NCBI RefSeq assembly: GCF_010994755.1
Contig: NZ_WHSB02000019.1
Location: 1 to 64,000, forward strand
DNA length: 64,000 nucleotides
Source: Shinella lacus
GTDB taxonomy: Bacteria > Pseudomonadota > Alphaproteobacteria > Rhizobiales > Rhizobiaceae
Reading direction: 5' to 3'
In this document: positions 27,586 through 36,717 of the stretch, piece by piece
Position numbering within the stretch: the first letter of the stretch is position 1
How the letters are laid out: every line of letters begins with the position of its first letter
Translations under genes and position numbers: made by a program
Notes under the pieces: generated by a model
Told to the model about the DNA's origin: nothing
What the model saw: the letters and a program-made list of their open reading frames with translations, nothing else
Database searches by the model: none

Positions 27586-28581
27586 ATGATCAAAAGACAG
27601 GCACAAGTTGACAGCGACGGCGCTATCGCCTCCGCACTCCGCACCGTTGAAACGGAAAAAGCTGGTCTCACCGCTCTCTCGGCGGCCCTCGAAGGACGGC
27701 TCTACGACGCGTTCTGCGAGGCCGTGCGCCTCATCGGCGACATCAGCGGCCGCGTCATCGTCACCGGCGTCGGCAAGTCCGGCCATATCGGCGTGAAGAT
27801 TGCCGCGACGCTCGCCTCCACCGGCACGCCGTCCTTCTTCGTGCATCCCGTCGAGGCGACCCATGGCGATCTCGGCATGATCGCCCGCGACGACGTCATC
27901 CTCGCCATGTCCTGGAGCGGCGAAACCGCCGAATTGCAGGGCATCGTCTCCTATTCCCGTCGCTTCTCGATCCCGCTGATCGCCATCACCTCCGGCGAAC
28001 GCTCTGCACTTGCCCGTGAGGCAGATACGGTTCTGCTGCTGCCGAAGGAGCAGGAAGCCTGCCCGCACGGTCTGGCGCCCACCACCTCGACGCTGATGCA
28101 GCTCGCCCTCGGCGATGCGCTCGCCGTGGCCCTGCTCGAAGCGCGCGGCTTCACCGCGACCGACTTCAAGACCTTCCATCCCGGCGGCAAGCTCGGCGCG
28201 AGCCTCTCCCATGTTGGCGATATCATGCACAGCGGCGAGAACATGCCGCTCGTGGCGCTCGGCACCTCGATGCCGGATGCCGTGCTGCTGCTCTCGCAGA
28301 AGCGTTACGGCTGCGTCGGCGTCATCAATGACGAGGGCATCCTCGTCGGCATCGTCACGGACGGCGATATCGCGCGCAATCTTTCGCGCAACCTCGCCGA
28401 GCTCAGCGTCAACGAGATCATGACGCGCGCGCCGAAGACCGTGAAGCCGACGACGCTCGCGACTGCCGCGCTCGGCCTGCTCAACCAGTACAATATTTCC
28501 GCGCTGATCGTCACTGACGAGACCTTCCGCCCCGTCGGCGTCGTGCATTTCCACGATCTGCTCAGGATCGGCGTCGCCTGA
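27586..28581 (+). CDS. kdsD: D-arabinose 5-phosphate isomerase (KpsF/GutQ family)
   Basis: A 331-aa enzyme. A SIS domain at about 30-190 has VTGVGKSGHIGVKIAATLASTGTPS and the block SWSGETAEL. CBS pairs cover about 205-325 (MTRAPKTVKPTTLA). It isomerises ribulose 5-phosphate to arabinose 5-phosphate for KDO, the inner-core sugar of LPS. The ATG at 27586 gives the family length; a GTG at 27487 would add 33 residues with no similarity. Confidence 0.92.
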   Translation: MIKRQAQVDSDGAIASALRTVETEKAGLTALSAALEGRLYDAFCEAVRLIGDISGRVIVTGVGKSGHIGVKIAATLASTGTPSFFVHPVEATHGDLGMIARDDVILAMSWSGETAELQGIVSYSRRFSIPLIAITSGERSALAREADTVLLLPKEQEACPHGLAPTTSTLMQLALGDALAVALLEARGFTATDFKTFHPGGKLGASLSHVGDIMHSGENMPLVALGTSMPDAVLLLSQKRYGCVGVINDEGILVGIVTDGDIARNLSRNLAELSVNEIMTRAPKTVKPTTLATAALGLLNQYNISALIVTDETFRPVGVVHFHDLLRIGVA

Positions 28582-28605
28582 TCTTTGCGTCCACAGGTAC
28601 AAGCC

Positions 28606-28642
28606 AAAACCCCTGCATTTCCTGGAAATGCGGGGGTTTTTG
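28606..28642. terminator. Bidirectional terminator between kdsD and nfeD
   Basis: AACCCCTGCATTTCC pairs with GGAAATGCGGGGGTT, with A and T tracts on either side; 24 bases after kdsD and 6 bases after the convergent nfeD-like gene. Confidence 0.88.
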
Positions 28643-28647
28643 TTTGA

Positions 28648-29106
28648 CTAGATGGCCTCGACCGTCAGATTGCTGCCGCTGCTGGTCGTGACGCGCACGC
28701 GGGTGCCGACCGGCAGGTCCGGCCCCTGAACGTTCCACATCGTATCGTCGAGACGGATGCGGCCGCGGCCCTCTGCGATCGGCTGTTCCAGCGTCGCCGT
28801 GCGGCCGATGAGGCTCTGGCCACGCTGGTTGAGGTGCGGCTGGTCGGAGGTCTGCCCGCGGCTGCTGACGATGCGCCGGCCGATGATCGCCGCGATGAGC
28901 GACAGAACCGCAAAGACCAGCCATTGCGCGTGCCATGTCCAGAACGCGGTTTCCCACAGGGCGAGCGAAAGGGCGCCGGTGATGATGGCCGCAATGCCGA
29001 TCCAGACGAGGAAGACGCCGGGCATCAGCACTTCGAGAATCAGCAGAACGATGCCAAGCACCCACCAGGCCCAGGGGCCGAGTTCCGTGACGACGCGCTC
29101 GATCAT
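28648..29106 (-). CDS. NfeD-family membrane protein
   Basis: A 152-aa protein with three hydrophobic segments in residues 10-75 (WWVLGIVLLILEVLMPGVFLVWIG, IITGALSLALW, WLVFAVLSLIAAIIG). A C-terminal OB-fold (LIGRTATLEQPIAEGRGRIRLDDTMWNVQG) is typical of short NfeD1b proteins. NfeD proteins partner with SPFH/stomatin proteins in membrane microdomains. It is co-transcribed directly behind the SPFH gene (2-base gap), exactly the conserved pairing. Confidence 0.92.
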   Translation of the reverse strand: MIERVVTELGPWAWWVLGIVLLILEVLMPGVFLVWIGIAAIITGALSLALWETAFWTWHAQWLVFAVLSLIAAIIGRRIVSSRGQTSDQPHLNQRGQSLIGRTATLEQPIAEGRGRIRLDDTMWNVQGPDLPVGTRVRVTTSSGSNLTVEAI

Positions 29107-29108
29107 GC

Positions 29109-30152
29109 TCAGCCTCCCTGCGACGTCGGGTCGAACGGGTTGCGGAAGGCGGGCGTCGAGGCGGTGGTGGTCGTTGCCGGGGTCGTCGTCGTCTGGCGCG
29201 TGCGGGGCGTGACCGCACCTTGGGCCGGGCCGCCGTCGCCGAACACTTCGCGGGCGATGGCGCCGATGCCGCCGAGCGAGCCGACGAGCGCGGAGGCTTC
29301 CATCGGCATCAGCACGATCTTGGAATTCGGCGCCTTGCCGATGGCTGCCATGGCTTCGGTATATTTCTGCGCGACGAAGTAGTTGATCGCCTGCACGCTG
29401 CCGGCGGCGATTGCCTCCGACACCACCTTCGTCGCCTTGGCTTCGGCTTCCGCCAGGCGCTCGCGTGCCTCGGCGTCGCGGAAGGCGGCTTCGCGCTGAC
29501 CTTCGGCTTCGAGGATCGCCGACTGTTTCGCACCCTCGGCGCGCAGGATCTGCGCGTTACGGGCGCCCTCGGCTTCGAGAACCTGGGCGCGCTTTTCACG
29601 CTCTGCCTTCATCTGCCGGCCCATCGAATCGACGAGGTCCTTCGGCGGTGCGATGTCCTTGATCTCGACGCGGGTGATCTTGATGCCCCAGGGATTGGCC
29701 GCCTCGTCGACGACACGCAGCAGCTTGTCGTTGATCACGTCGCGGTTGGAGAGCAGCTCGTCCAGGTCCATCGAGCCCATGACGGAGCGGATGTTGGTCA
29801 TGGTGAGGTTGAGGATAGCGTTTTGCAGATTGGCGACCTGATAGGCGGCCTGGGCGGGATTGAGGATCTGGTAGAAGGCGACGCCGTCGGCCGAAACGCT
29901 CGCATTGTCGCGGGTGATGACCTCCTGCGTCGGGATGTCGAGCACCTGCTCCATCACGTTCATCTTCGCGCCGATGCGGTCGATGAAGGGGATGATGAGG
30001 TTGAGGCCGGGCTCCAGGGTGCGCGTATAGCGGCCGAAGCGTTCCACCGTGTACTGGTAGCCCTGCGGGATCGTCTTGATCCCGGCAAACAGGATCAGGA
30101 TGACCAGGACCACGAGGGCGATGACGACGATATCCAATCCTGCCAAATCCAT
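29109..30152 (-). CDS. qmcA: SPFH/stomatin-like membrane protein
   Basis: A 347-aa protein with an N-terminal transmembrane anchor ([17 protein letters not shown]). The SPFH/band-7 domain covers about 25-185 ([40 protein letters not shown]). A long Ala/Glu coiled coil covers about 190-255 ([21 protein letters not shown]). The C-terminal tail is Thr/Pro-rich and looks disordered. It forms oligomers in inner-membrane microdomains and modulates membrane proteases in E. coli. The partner gene nfeD follows. Confidence 0.93.
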   Translation of the reverse strand: MDLAGLDIVVIALVVLVILILFAGIKTIPQGYQYTVERFGRYTRTLEPGLNLIIPFIDRIGAKMNVMEQVLDIPTQEVITRDNASVSADGVAFYQILNPAQAAYQVANLQNAILNLTMTNIRSVMGSMDLDELLSNRDVINDKLLRVVDEAANPWGIKITRVEIKDIAPPKDLVDSMGRQMKAEREKRAQVLEAEGARNAQILRAEGAKQSAILEAEGQREAAFRDAEARERLAEAEAKATKVVSEAIAAGSVQAINYFVAQKYTEAMAAIGKAPNSKIVLMPMEASALVGSLGGIGAIAREVFGDGGPAQGAVTPRTRQTTTTPATTTTASTPAFRNPFDPTSQGG

Positions 30153-30167
30153 GGTGTTCTCCCCAAA

Positions 30168-30250
30168 GCATGTCGCGCAAGATGTTCAGCGGTTTCGCGG
30201 GAACGACATGCGTAAATTCAATAATCCAAAGCACGCGCGCGCTTTGCAGG
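30168..30250. repeat. Rhizobial intergenic palindromic repeat upstream of qmcA
   Basis: GCATGTCG (30168-30175) and CGACATGC (30204-30211) form an inverted repeat around a GCGCAA...GCAGCGGTTT-like core, followed by AAAGC/GCTTT. The pattern CATGTCGCGCAA-...-CAGCGGTTT-...-CGACATGCGTAAA is a common dispersed element in Rhizobiaceae genomes. It lies between hemH and qmcA. Confidence 0.65.
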
Positions 30251-30323
30251 CCGCGCGGCGCCACTTTAAGGAATACGCGCCGCGGCGCCAGTCTATTTGG
30301 ACGGGTGGAAGATTTATCGGCGC

Positions 30324-31388
30324 TCAGATCCAGCCGGCGAGTTCGCGCCGCACGACCTTCTCCAGCACGGCCATGCCTTCGGGCGAATCGTTGAGACAGG
30401 GGATGTGGGTGAATTTCTCGCCGCCATTGTGGTGGAAGCTTTCGGCCGCCTGCTCGGCGATCTCTTCCAGCGTTTCCAGGCAATCGGAGACGAAGCCGGG
30501 ATTGATGACGGCGATGCGCTTAACACCCTCTTGCGCCAGCTTTTCCACCGTCTTGTCGGTGTAGGGCTGCAGCCATTCCTCCGGCCCGAAACGGGACTGG
30601 AAGGTGATCATCAGCTTGTCTTCCGACCAGCCGAGACGCTGGCGCAGCAGGCGCGCGGTCTTCTGGCACTGGCAATAATAGGGGTCGCCTTTTTCGAAAT
30701 AGCTCTTCGGAATGCCGTGGAAGGAGGTCAGCACCTTTTCCGGCTCCCAGTCGAGCGTCGCCAGGTGCTTCTCGATCGATATGGCCAGCGCATCGATATA
30801 GGCCGGGTCGTCGTGATAGGGCGGCACCGTGCGCAGTGCTGGCTGCCAGCGCAGCTTGAGCAGCGTCTCGAAGGCCTTGTCGTTGACGGTCGCGGTGGTT
30901 GCCGCCGCATATTGCGGATAGAGCGGGAAGACGAGGATGCGGTCGCAGCCCTGCTTTTGCAGATAATCCATGCGCGACGCGATGGAGGGCTGGCCGTAGC
31001 GCATGGCCCAGTCGATGACCACCTCGGTCTGATCGGTGAAGGATTTTGCCATCAGTTCGGCCTGGCTGCGCGTATAGGTGCGCAGATAGCTTTCGTTCTT
31101 CTCCTTGTTCCAGATCGTCTCATAGGCCTTGCCGACCTTGCCGGGGCGGGTGTTGAGCACGATGCCGAAGAGGATCGGATACCAGGCGAAACGCGACCAT
31201 TCGATCACCCGCCGGTCCATCAGGAACTCCTTCAGGTAGCGGCGCATGGAGGTGTAGTCCGTGCCGTCAGGCGTGCCCAGATTGACGAGCAGCACGCCGA
31301 CCTTGCCGTTTTTGACGGGCGGATGGCTGGCGGGCGTGGCGGCTGGGTGCGGCATGATGCGGTCCTGTACGTGCGGGTTTTCGGTCAT
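30324..31388 (-). CDS. hemH: Ferrochelatase
   Basis: A 354-aa enzyme with VGVLLVNLGTPDGTD near the N-terminus, the active-site His block LTSFHGIPKSYFEKGDPY, the acidic loop QSRFGPEEWLQPYT and NPGFVSDCLETLEEI. It inserts Fe2+ into protoporphyrin IX, the last step of protoheme synthesis. The N-terminal 25 residues are proline-rich and unconserved. It is monocistronic, upstream of qmcA and separated from it by a repeat element. Confidence 0.96.
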   Translation of the reverse strand: MTENPHVQDRIMPHPAATPASHPPVKNGKVGVLLVNLGTPDGTDYTSMRRYLKEFLMDRRVIEWSRFAWYPILFGIVLNTRPGKVGKAYETIWNKEKNESYLRTYTRSQAELMAKSFTDQTEVVIDWAMRYGQPSIASRMDYLQKQGCDRILVFPLYPQYAAATTATVNDKAFETLLKLRWQPALRTVPPYHDDPAYIDALAISIEKHLATLDWEPEKVLTSFHGIPKSYFEKGDPYYCQCQKTARLLRQRLGWSEDKLMITFQSRFGPEEWLQPYTDKTVEKLAQEGVKRIAVINPGFVSDCLETLEEIAEQAAESFHHNGGEKFTHIPCLNDSPEGMAVLEKVVRRELAGWI

Positions 31389-31432
31389 CGCCCGTTTACG
31401 CGGGCGGAGCCGGGTTGGTTCAGAATCGTTCT

Positions 31433-31468
31433 AAAAAGAAATGCCGGCCCGGGAAAGCCCGGGCCGGC
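31433..31468 (-). terminator. Terminator of the 5'-nucleotidase gene
   Basis: A perfect 11-bp stem GCCGGCCCGGG/CCCGGGCCGGC with a 4-base loop; on the minus strand it runs into a T-rich ATTTCTTTTT tract just after the nucleotidase stop codon. Confidence 0.88.
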
Positions 31469-31492
31469 AGAAAAAGTGGAGACAAATTGTCC

Positions 31493-33460
31493 TTATTTGG
31501 CCGGGATCGACAGTTCCGTGCCGACATGCAGGGCACGCGGCCGCGGATTGCCGTTGGCTTCCGCGATCCGGCGCCACAGCGTGCCGTCGCCATAGGCGGC
31601 CTTGGCGAGATCCCACAGCGTATCGCCGCGTGCGATAACGTGTTTGCCGCCGGCCGTCGTGGTGCTTGCCGCGGTTTCGGTCGCCGTGGTCGTGGCTTCG
31701 GAACCGGTTGCGGCTTCGCCCGTCGTCGGCGTTGCGGCGCTGTCGACGGACTTGGCGGCGGTATCGGTGGAGGTTGCCGTTTCGCCCGTTGCCGGCGCCG
31801 TCTCGGTGCTGGTTGCGGTCTCGCCGGTGGTCGTCGGGCTTTCCACGACGGTCGCGGCGGCTACCTCGGTGATGCGGCCGTCCGTATAGGGCTTGTACGG
31901 GCGGTTTGCCGAAAGATAGTCGGCGACGACCAGTTCGAGGTTCGGGCCGAAGTCATATGCGTTCATGCCCGCCTTGGCGAAGACGGAATAGCCGTCGCCA
32001 CCCGCGCGCATGTAGTTGTTGGAGACCACGTTGTAGGTTTTGGCCGCATCGAGCGGCACGAAGCCATCGCCCTCCTTGACCTCGACGGAGACGACGCGGC
32101 TACCGGCCGGCTTCGACTTGTCGAAGGAATATTTCATGCCGGAGACCTGCGGGAAGCGGCCGGCACCCTCCTCGATCTGGCTGAGGCCGTTTTCGAGGGC
32201 GGCGACGAGGTCCGAGCCCTTGAGCTGGAAGGTCGCGACGGTGTTCTGGAACGGCAGGACCGAGAGCACTTCGCCCATCGAGACCGGGCCGCCGTCGATG
32301 GAGGCGCGCAGGCCCCCGCCGTTTGTGATGGCGATGGTCGTGCCCTGGCCCTTGGTGCGGTCGAGGATGGCGTCCGTCACCAGGTTGCCCATGGCGCATT
32401 CGGCCGCGCGGCACACTTCGCGCGAGCCGTCGATGGGCGAGGCACTTTCGGCGACGATCTTGTTCTTCAGCTCCTCGATCGGGCCGCCAAGTTCCTTGAT
32501 GCGGGCGAGGACGGCCTCATCCGGCTTGATCGACGCGTCGATCAGGATCGGCTCGCCGGAGCTTGCCTTCACCACGCCCGCGTCGTCGAAGACGACCTTC
32601 AGGTTGCCGAGATATTTCGAATAGGCGCCGGCCTGCACGACGGGCACCTTGTAGCCGCCCGGATTGTCGACCAGCGTCGGGTAGGGGCCTTCCGCCTTGT
32701 CCGAAGTGTTCGACAGGAAGGTGTTGGTATGGCCGCCGACCACGACGTCGACATCCGGGATTTTCGCGATCGCCGCGAGGTCGCGCGGATAGCCGACATG
32801 GGTGAGCGCGATGATCTTGTTGACGCCCTGCTTCTTCAATTCGCCGATCGCCGCCGTGATATCGGCGACGTCATCGCCGATCAGCACGTTCGGGCCGGGC
32901 GAGGAGAGTTCCGCCGTGTCGTTGGCAACCGCGCCGACGATGCCGATCTTCTGGCCACCCTGTTCGAGCACGATGAAGGGCTTGATGCTGTCGCCGATCT
33001 TCGAGCTGGCGCTGGCGGCGACGTTTGCGGTCACGACCGGGAACTGCACCTTGTCGAGGAAGGTCGCGAGCCCGTCTTCGCTGTCATCGAATTCATGGTT
33101 GCCGACGGTCATGGCGTCGAACTTCATCAGGTTCAGGAATTCCGCTTCCACCGCGCCCTTGTAGGTCGTGTAGAACAGCGAGCCCTGGAAATTGTCGCCG
33201 GCATTCAGCAGCAGCAGGTTCTTGCCGGTCTGGGCCTGGCGCTGGGCATCGATCGCAGCCTTGAGGCGCGCGACGCCGCCGAAGCATTCGCCCTTGCCTT
33301 CTTCCTCGGCCGAGCAGGTCGAATCGAACTTGTTGATCGCCTCGATGCGCGAATGCAGGTCGTTGATGTGCAGGATATTCAGCTCGTAATCCGCAAGTGC
33401 GGAGCCGCTGGAGAGCGCGATAAGGGAGGCGGCCAGAAGGCCGGATCGGAAAATCGTCAT
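31493..33460 (-). CDS. Periplasmic 5'-nucleotidase/UDP-sugar hydrolase with C-terminal LysM
   Basis: A 655-aa protein with a signal peptide (ending SALA), then a calcineurin-like metallophosphatase domain (ILHINDLHSR, AGDNFQGS, GNHEFDDSE, VGGHTNTF). The 5'-nucleotidase C-terminal substrate domain (ITNGGGLRASI, NYMRAGGDGY) follows. Next is a linker of about 60 residues made almost only of Thr, Ala, Ser, Glu and Gly. The final LysM (HVIARGDTLWDLAKAAYG) binds peptidoglycan. LysM fusion is unusual compared with enterobacterial UshA and suggests wall-tethered nucleotide scavenging. The ATG at 33460 has AAGGAG upstream. Confidence 0.9.
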   Translation of the reverse strand: MTIFRSGLLAASLIALSSGSALADYELNILHINDLHSRIEAINKFDSTCSAEEEGKGECFGGVARLKAAIDAQRQAQTGKNLLLLNAGDNFQGSLFYTTYKGAVEAEFLNLMKFDAMTVGNHEFDDSEDGLATFLDKVQFPVVTANVAASASSKIGDSIKPFIVLEQGGQKIGIVGAVANDTAELSSPGPNVLIGDDVADITAAIGELKKQGVNKIIALTHVGYPRDLAAIAKIPDVDVVVGGHTNTFLSNTSDKAEGPYPTLVDNPGGYKVPVVQAGAYSKYLGNLKVVFDDAGVVKASSGEPILIDASIKPDEAVLARIKELGGPIEELKNKIVAESASPIDGSREVCRAAECAMGNLVTDAILDRTKGQGTTIAITNGGGLRASIDGGPVSMGEVLSVLPFQNTVATFQLKGSDLVAALENGLSQIEEGAGRFPQVSGMKYSFDKSKPAGSRVVSVEVKEGDGFVPLDAAKTYNVVSNNYMRAGGDGYSVFAKAGMNAYDFGPNLELVVADYLSANRPYKPYTDGRITEVAAATVVESPTTTGETATSTETAPATGETATSTDTAAKSVDSAATPTTGEAATGSEATTTATETAASTTTAGGKHVIARGDTLWDLAKAAYGDGTLWRRIAEANGNPRPRALHVGTELSIPAK

Positions 33461-33624
33461 GGTCCTGTTCTCCTTGTTTGCCCGCGGCGTGGCGCGGGAG
33501 AGGCTGTCCGCTGCACGATAGGCCGGAAACATGACAGCCGGCCGGCGGATGTTTTCACCGCTTGTCGGCAACTTCAAGAGAAAAGACACGACGCCGAAAC
33601 GATCGCACGTTTATGCGCCCAAAA

Positions 33625-33650
33625 CGAAAAAAGGGCCTCGCGGCCCCCTC
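33625..33650 (-). terminator. Terminator of omp10
   Basis: On the minus strand GGGCC/GGCCC with a GCGA loop followed by six T residues, about 20 bases beyond the omp10 stop. Confidence 0.82.
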
Positions 33651-33668
33651 TTCTCGATGTGCTGTCGC

Positions 33669-34043
33669 TCAGACCGCGCGGCGGGCGAGCGAGAACTGCG
33701 CGCCTTCGGCGGTGGTGCAGTTCAGCTGCGCCTGGCTGACCAGCGCACAATTGACCTTGGACTGGGTGTTGCGCACCAGCGAGGTCATGTTGATCTCGAC
33801 CAGCGTCGGCGAGGTGTTGATGTAGGTGCCGGATGCCAGGAGCTGGTTCGTGTCGGTCGTGCGCGTCGAGAACGTGCCGGCCGCAAAGGTGGAGACGATG
33901 CCGTTCGGATCGACCCAGGCGCCCTCGACGCCGGTCTGCTGCTGCTGGCGGATGGGAGGCAAATCCCGGGGGGCGCGGTCGCTCTGGCAGGAGGCGAGCG
34001 CGACAGAGGCGGCCAGCAGGCTGAGGGCGGTGATCGGCTTCAT
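33669..34043 (-). CDS. omp10: Outer-membrane lipoprotein Omp10 family
   Basis: A 124-aa lipoprotein with lipobox SVALASC (Cys19) and the Omp10 pattern GVEGAWVDPNGIVSTFAAGTFSTRTTDTN...LASGTY, known from the Brucella outer-membrane antigen Omp10 and rhizobial homologues. It is predicted to be anchored in the outer membrane by its lipid. Two C-terminal cysteines (NCALVSQAQLNC) may form a disulphide. It is monocistronic with its own terminator. Confidence 0.9.
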   Translation of the reverse strand: MKPITALSLLAASVALASCQSDRAPRDLPPIRQQQQTGVEGAWVDPNGIVSTFAAGTFSTRTTDTNQLLASGTYINTSPTLVEINMTSLVRNTQSKVNCALVSQAQLNCTTAEGAQFSLARRAV

Positions 34044-34180
34044 CTACAGTCTCCCAAGGTCACGGTGGCGCGAACCACCCGTCCAATTCGCCAGACCATG
34101 CCGCGAAGAGACGTCGAAAGCAAGACGGGCCGCCCGGCGAACCGGCATTATCCCATTGAAAGCCCCGCCGAAAGCCTCAT

Positions 34181-34216
34181 CGAAACGAAGACGCCCGCGG
34201 CTTGGCCGCGGGCGTC
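34181..34216 (-). terminator. Terminator of hss
   Basis: An 11-bp perfect stem GACGCCCGCGG/CCGCGGGCGTC with a 5-base loop; on the minus strand it is followed by TTCGTTTC, 24 bases after the hss stop codon. Confidence 0.8.
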
Positions 34217-34240
34217 CGGCATTCGATTTGTCAGGCCGCT

Positions 34241-35692
34241 TTAGCGAACCAGGATGTTCTTGAACTGCCACGGATCCTTCGTGTCGAGGTCTTCCGGGAA
34301 GAGGCCCGGGCGGCCGTCGAGCGGGGTCCAGTCGGTGTAGTGGCCTTCGACCGGGCCGAGATACGGCGTCTGCACTTCGAGGCAGCGCTTGTAGTCGACC
34401 TCGTCGGCTTCCACGATGCCGGCCTTCGGGTTTTCCAGCGCCCAGACCATGCCGGCGAGCACGGCGGAGGTCACCTGCAGGCCGGTCGCGTTCTGGTAGG
34501 GGGCGATGCGGCGGGTTTCTTCCAGCGACAGGCGCGAACCGTACCAGTAGGCGTTCTTGTCGTGGCCGTAGAGCAGCACGCCGAGTTCGTCGATGCCGTC
34601 CACGAGTTCGTTTTCGTCGAGGACGTGCAGAACCGGCTGCTGGTTGCCGCCATTGCCGAACATTTCGTGCAGCGAGAGCACGGCGTCGTTGGCCGGATGG
34701 TAGGCGTAGTGGCAGGTCGGGCGGTAGGAGACGTCGCCGTCCTTGTCGCGCACCGTGTAGTAGTCGGCAATCGAGATCGACTCGTTGTGGGTGACGAGGA
34801 AGCCGTATTGCGGGCCGGGCGTCGGGCACCAGGAGCGTACGCGCGTGTTGGCGCCGGGCTGTTCCAGGTAGATCGCGGCCTTGCAGCCCTTCTTGTGCTT
34901 CTTGGCGTTCTTCGGCATCCATTCTTCATGGGTGCCCCAGCCGAGTTCGGCCGGCTGCAGGCCTTCTGAGATGAAGCCCTCGACCGACCAGGTGTTCCAG
35001 AAGGTGTTGAACGGCTTCGGGTTCTTGGTGCGCTGGGTGTCGCGCTCGGCGATGTGCACGCCCTTGACGCCGACCTTCTTCATGAGCTTCGCCCAGCCTT
35101 CGCGGTCGTCCTGCGCCGGCTCTTCGAACTTCAGCTCGAGATCCTTTGCGAGGTTGACCAGCGCCTGTTTGACGAACCAGGAGACCATGCCCGGGTTTGC
35201 GCCGCAGGTGGAAACGGCCGTCGTGCCGCCCGGGTTCTTGTCCTTCTCGTGGCGCAGCGTCTCGCGCAGCGCATAGTTCGTGCGGTCGGCATTCTTCATG
35301 CTCTTGTCGAAGTAGAAGCCGAGCCAGGGCTCGATGACCGTGTCGATATAGAGCGCGTCGAGCTTGCGGCAGAGCTTGATCAGGTCGAGCGAGCCGGTGT
35401 CGACCGAGAGGTTGACGCAGAACGCCTGGCCGCCGCCTTCCTTGAGGAGCGGCTTCAGCAGGTCCTTGTAGTTTTCCTTGGTGATATGCGCCTTGATGTG
35501 ACGCACGCCGTGGCGGGCGTAGATCTCGGCATCAGCGGCGTCTTCGCGCGGCTCGATGACGATCAGCCGGTTCCGGTCATATTTGAAATGGCGCTCGATC
35601 AGCGGCAGCGTGCCGCGCCCGATCGAGCCGAAACCGATCATCACGATCGGACCGGTGATTTCGCCATAAACCGGATAGGTGCTGTCTGCCAT
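34241..35692 (-). CDS. hss: Homospermidine synthase
   Basis: A 483-aa NAD-dependent enzyme of the saccharopine-dehydrogenase fold. The Rossmann motif is IGFGSIGRG. Conserved blocks are VSTCGANPGMVSWFVKQAL, HNESISIADYYTVRD and YQNATGLQVTSA. It makes homospermidine from two putrescines, the main long polyamine of rhizobia. The ATG at 35692 gives the usual length and has AGGAG 5 bases upstream. No decarboxylase gene is adjacent. A hairpin with a T tract lies in its leader. Confidence 0.95.
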   Translation of the reverse strand: MADSTYPVYGEITGPIVMIGFGSIGRGTLPLIERHFKYDRNRLIVIEPREDAADAEIYARHGVRHIKAHITKENYKDLLKPLLKEGGGQAFCVNLSVDTGSLDLIKLCRKLDALYIDTVIEPWLGFYFDKSMKNADRTNYALRETLRHEKDKNPGGTTAVSTCGANPGMVSWFVKQALVNLAKDLELKFEEPAQDDREGWAKLMKKVGVKGVHIAERDTQRTKNPKPFNTFWNTWSVEGFISEGLQPAELGWGTHEEWMPKNAKKHKKGCKAAIYLEQPGANTRVRSWCPTPGPQYGFLVTHNESISIADYYTVRDKDGDVSYRPTCHYAYHPANDAVLSLHEMFGNGGNQQPVLHVLDENELVDGIDELGVLLYGHDKNAYWYGSRLSLEETRRIAPYQNATGLQVTSAVLAGMVWALENPKAGIVEADEVDYKRCLEVQTPYLGPVEGHYTDWTPLDGRPGLFPEDLDTKDPWQFKNILVR

Positions 35693-35713
35693 TTGGTTCT
35701 CCTGCGGACGGCC

Positions 35714-35745
35714 GCTTTTCGCAAAAACAGGGCCTCTGAGGGCCC
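35714..35745 (-). terminator. Terminator-like hairpin between the pab operon and hss
   Basis: On the minus strand GGGCC/GGCCC with a CTCAGA loop is followed by TGTTTTTG. It lies about 80 bases past the DUF3445 stop codon and about 20 bases before hss. It could end the upstream operon or, if the hss promoter is upstream of it, attenuate hss. Confidence 0.6.
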
Positions 35746-35823
35746 CATAGCATAGTATCGCAGCGCTAGAGCACAGATTTCTGTCACAATAAAGAGCGGC
35801 CACGGATTTCTGCGGTGATATTC

Positions 35824-36717
35824 TTAACCGGCCGCAACCGCCCGCAATTGCGCCGCGAGCGTCGCCCTTTTCGCGATAAGCCCTTTGTATTCGGCCTGCG
35901 GCAGGCTCAGCGCTTCGAGCTGGTCGGCGAAGACCGCTGCGACCCTGGCGGCATCCGGCAGTGCGCGCACCGCGGCGAGCGGATCATTGTAGATGCGGAT
36001 GGTGAAGAGGATATCGCCGGAGGCCGGCAGCTTGCGCAACGTCTGGCGCTCGACGCGGGCGAAGGTCGTTTCGAGCGACAGCGTATGCCCTTCCGGCAGG
36101 GCGCCGTGCGCCTTGGAGGCCGGATAGTGCAGGTCGGCATCGGGATTGATCGACCAGTTGAAACGGAAGACCGGCTGCTCGACCTTGAGATTGTCGAACA
36201 TGCGGTTGATCAGCGTGGCATTGCGGGTGCCGTCGCCAAAATCCGGCACGGGCGCATGGATATCCTCCATGCGTCGCCCGAATTTTTCCGTGAGCGTCCA
36301 GGAGGAGGGGAAGGCGACATAGCCGGCGACAAGCCGCCAGCCGGTTTCGTCGCGGCGCATGAGGACGAGATCCTCCTGCACCAGCGCGCCGGCCGTGATC
36401 AGCGGTGCCTCGTCGGTGTCGAGCGCAATGGCGCGTTCGCCGATGCGGATCATCGATCCTTCGCGGCGGTAAAGGGCGGGGTGCTGCTGCGTGACGTGGC
36501 CGGTGAGAAGGTCGAGAACCTCCTGCTGCGCTGCGCGTGTCTCCTCTTCCTCGACGAAGACGGTGCCGCGATGACCAGCGATGAGCCGGTCCTTTTCGCG
36601 GAGATAACGTTCGAGATCGCCGTCCGGCTCGATCCAGCGGGCATGGTCGAGCGGGCCGAGGCCGATGGTGAAGAGACGGGCGGAGCCGTCATAGGGCGTG
36701 TAGGTCGGCTGTTTCAT
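35824..36717 (-). CDS. DUF3445 haem-dependent oxidative N-demethylase family protein
   Basis: A 297-aa DUF3445 protein, with HPALYRREGS..IRIGE, VAFPSSWTLTEKFGRRMEDIHAPVP, FNWSINPDADLHYP and LPASGDILFTIRIYNDPL. Characterised members have a PAS-like fold binding haem and oxidatively remove N-methyl groups from secondary amines such as dimethylamine, releasing formaldehyde. It is the last gene of the pab operon (4-base overlap with pabC). Folate made by PabBC could capture the formaldehyde; that link is my inference. Confidence 0.85.
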   Translation of the reverse strand: MKQPTYTPYDGSARLFTIGLGPLDHARWIEPDGDLERYLREKDRLIAGHRGTVFVEEEETRAAQQEVLDLLTGHVTQQHPALYRREGSMIRIGERAIALDTDEAPLITAGALVQEDLVLMRRDETGWRLVAGYVAFPSSWTLTEKFGRRMEDIHAPVPDFGDGTRNATLINRMFDNLKVEQPVFRFNWSINPDADLHYPASKAHGALPEGHTLSLETTFARVERQTLRKLPASGDILFTIRIYNDPLAAVRALPDAARVAAVFADQLEALSLPQAEYKGLIAKRATLAAQLRAVAAG

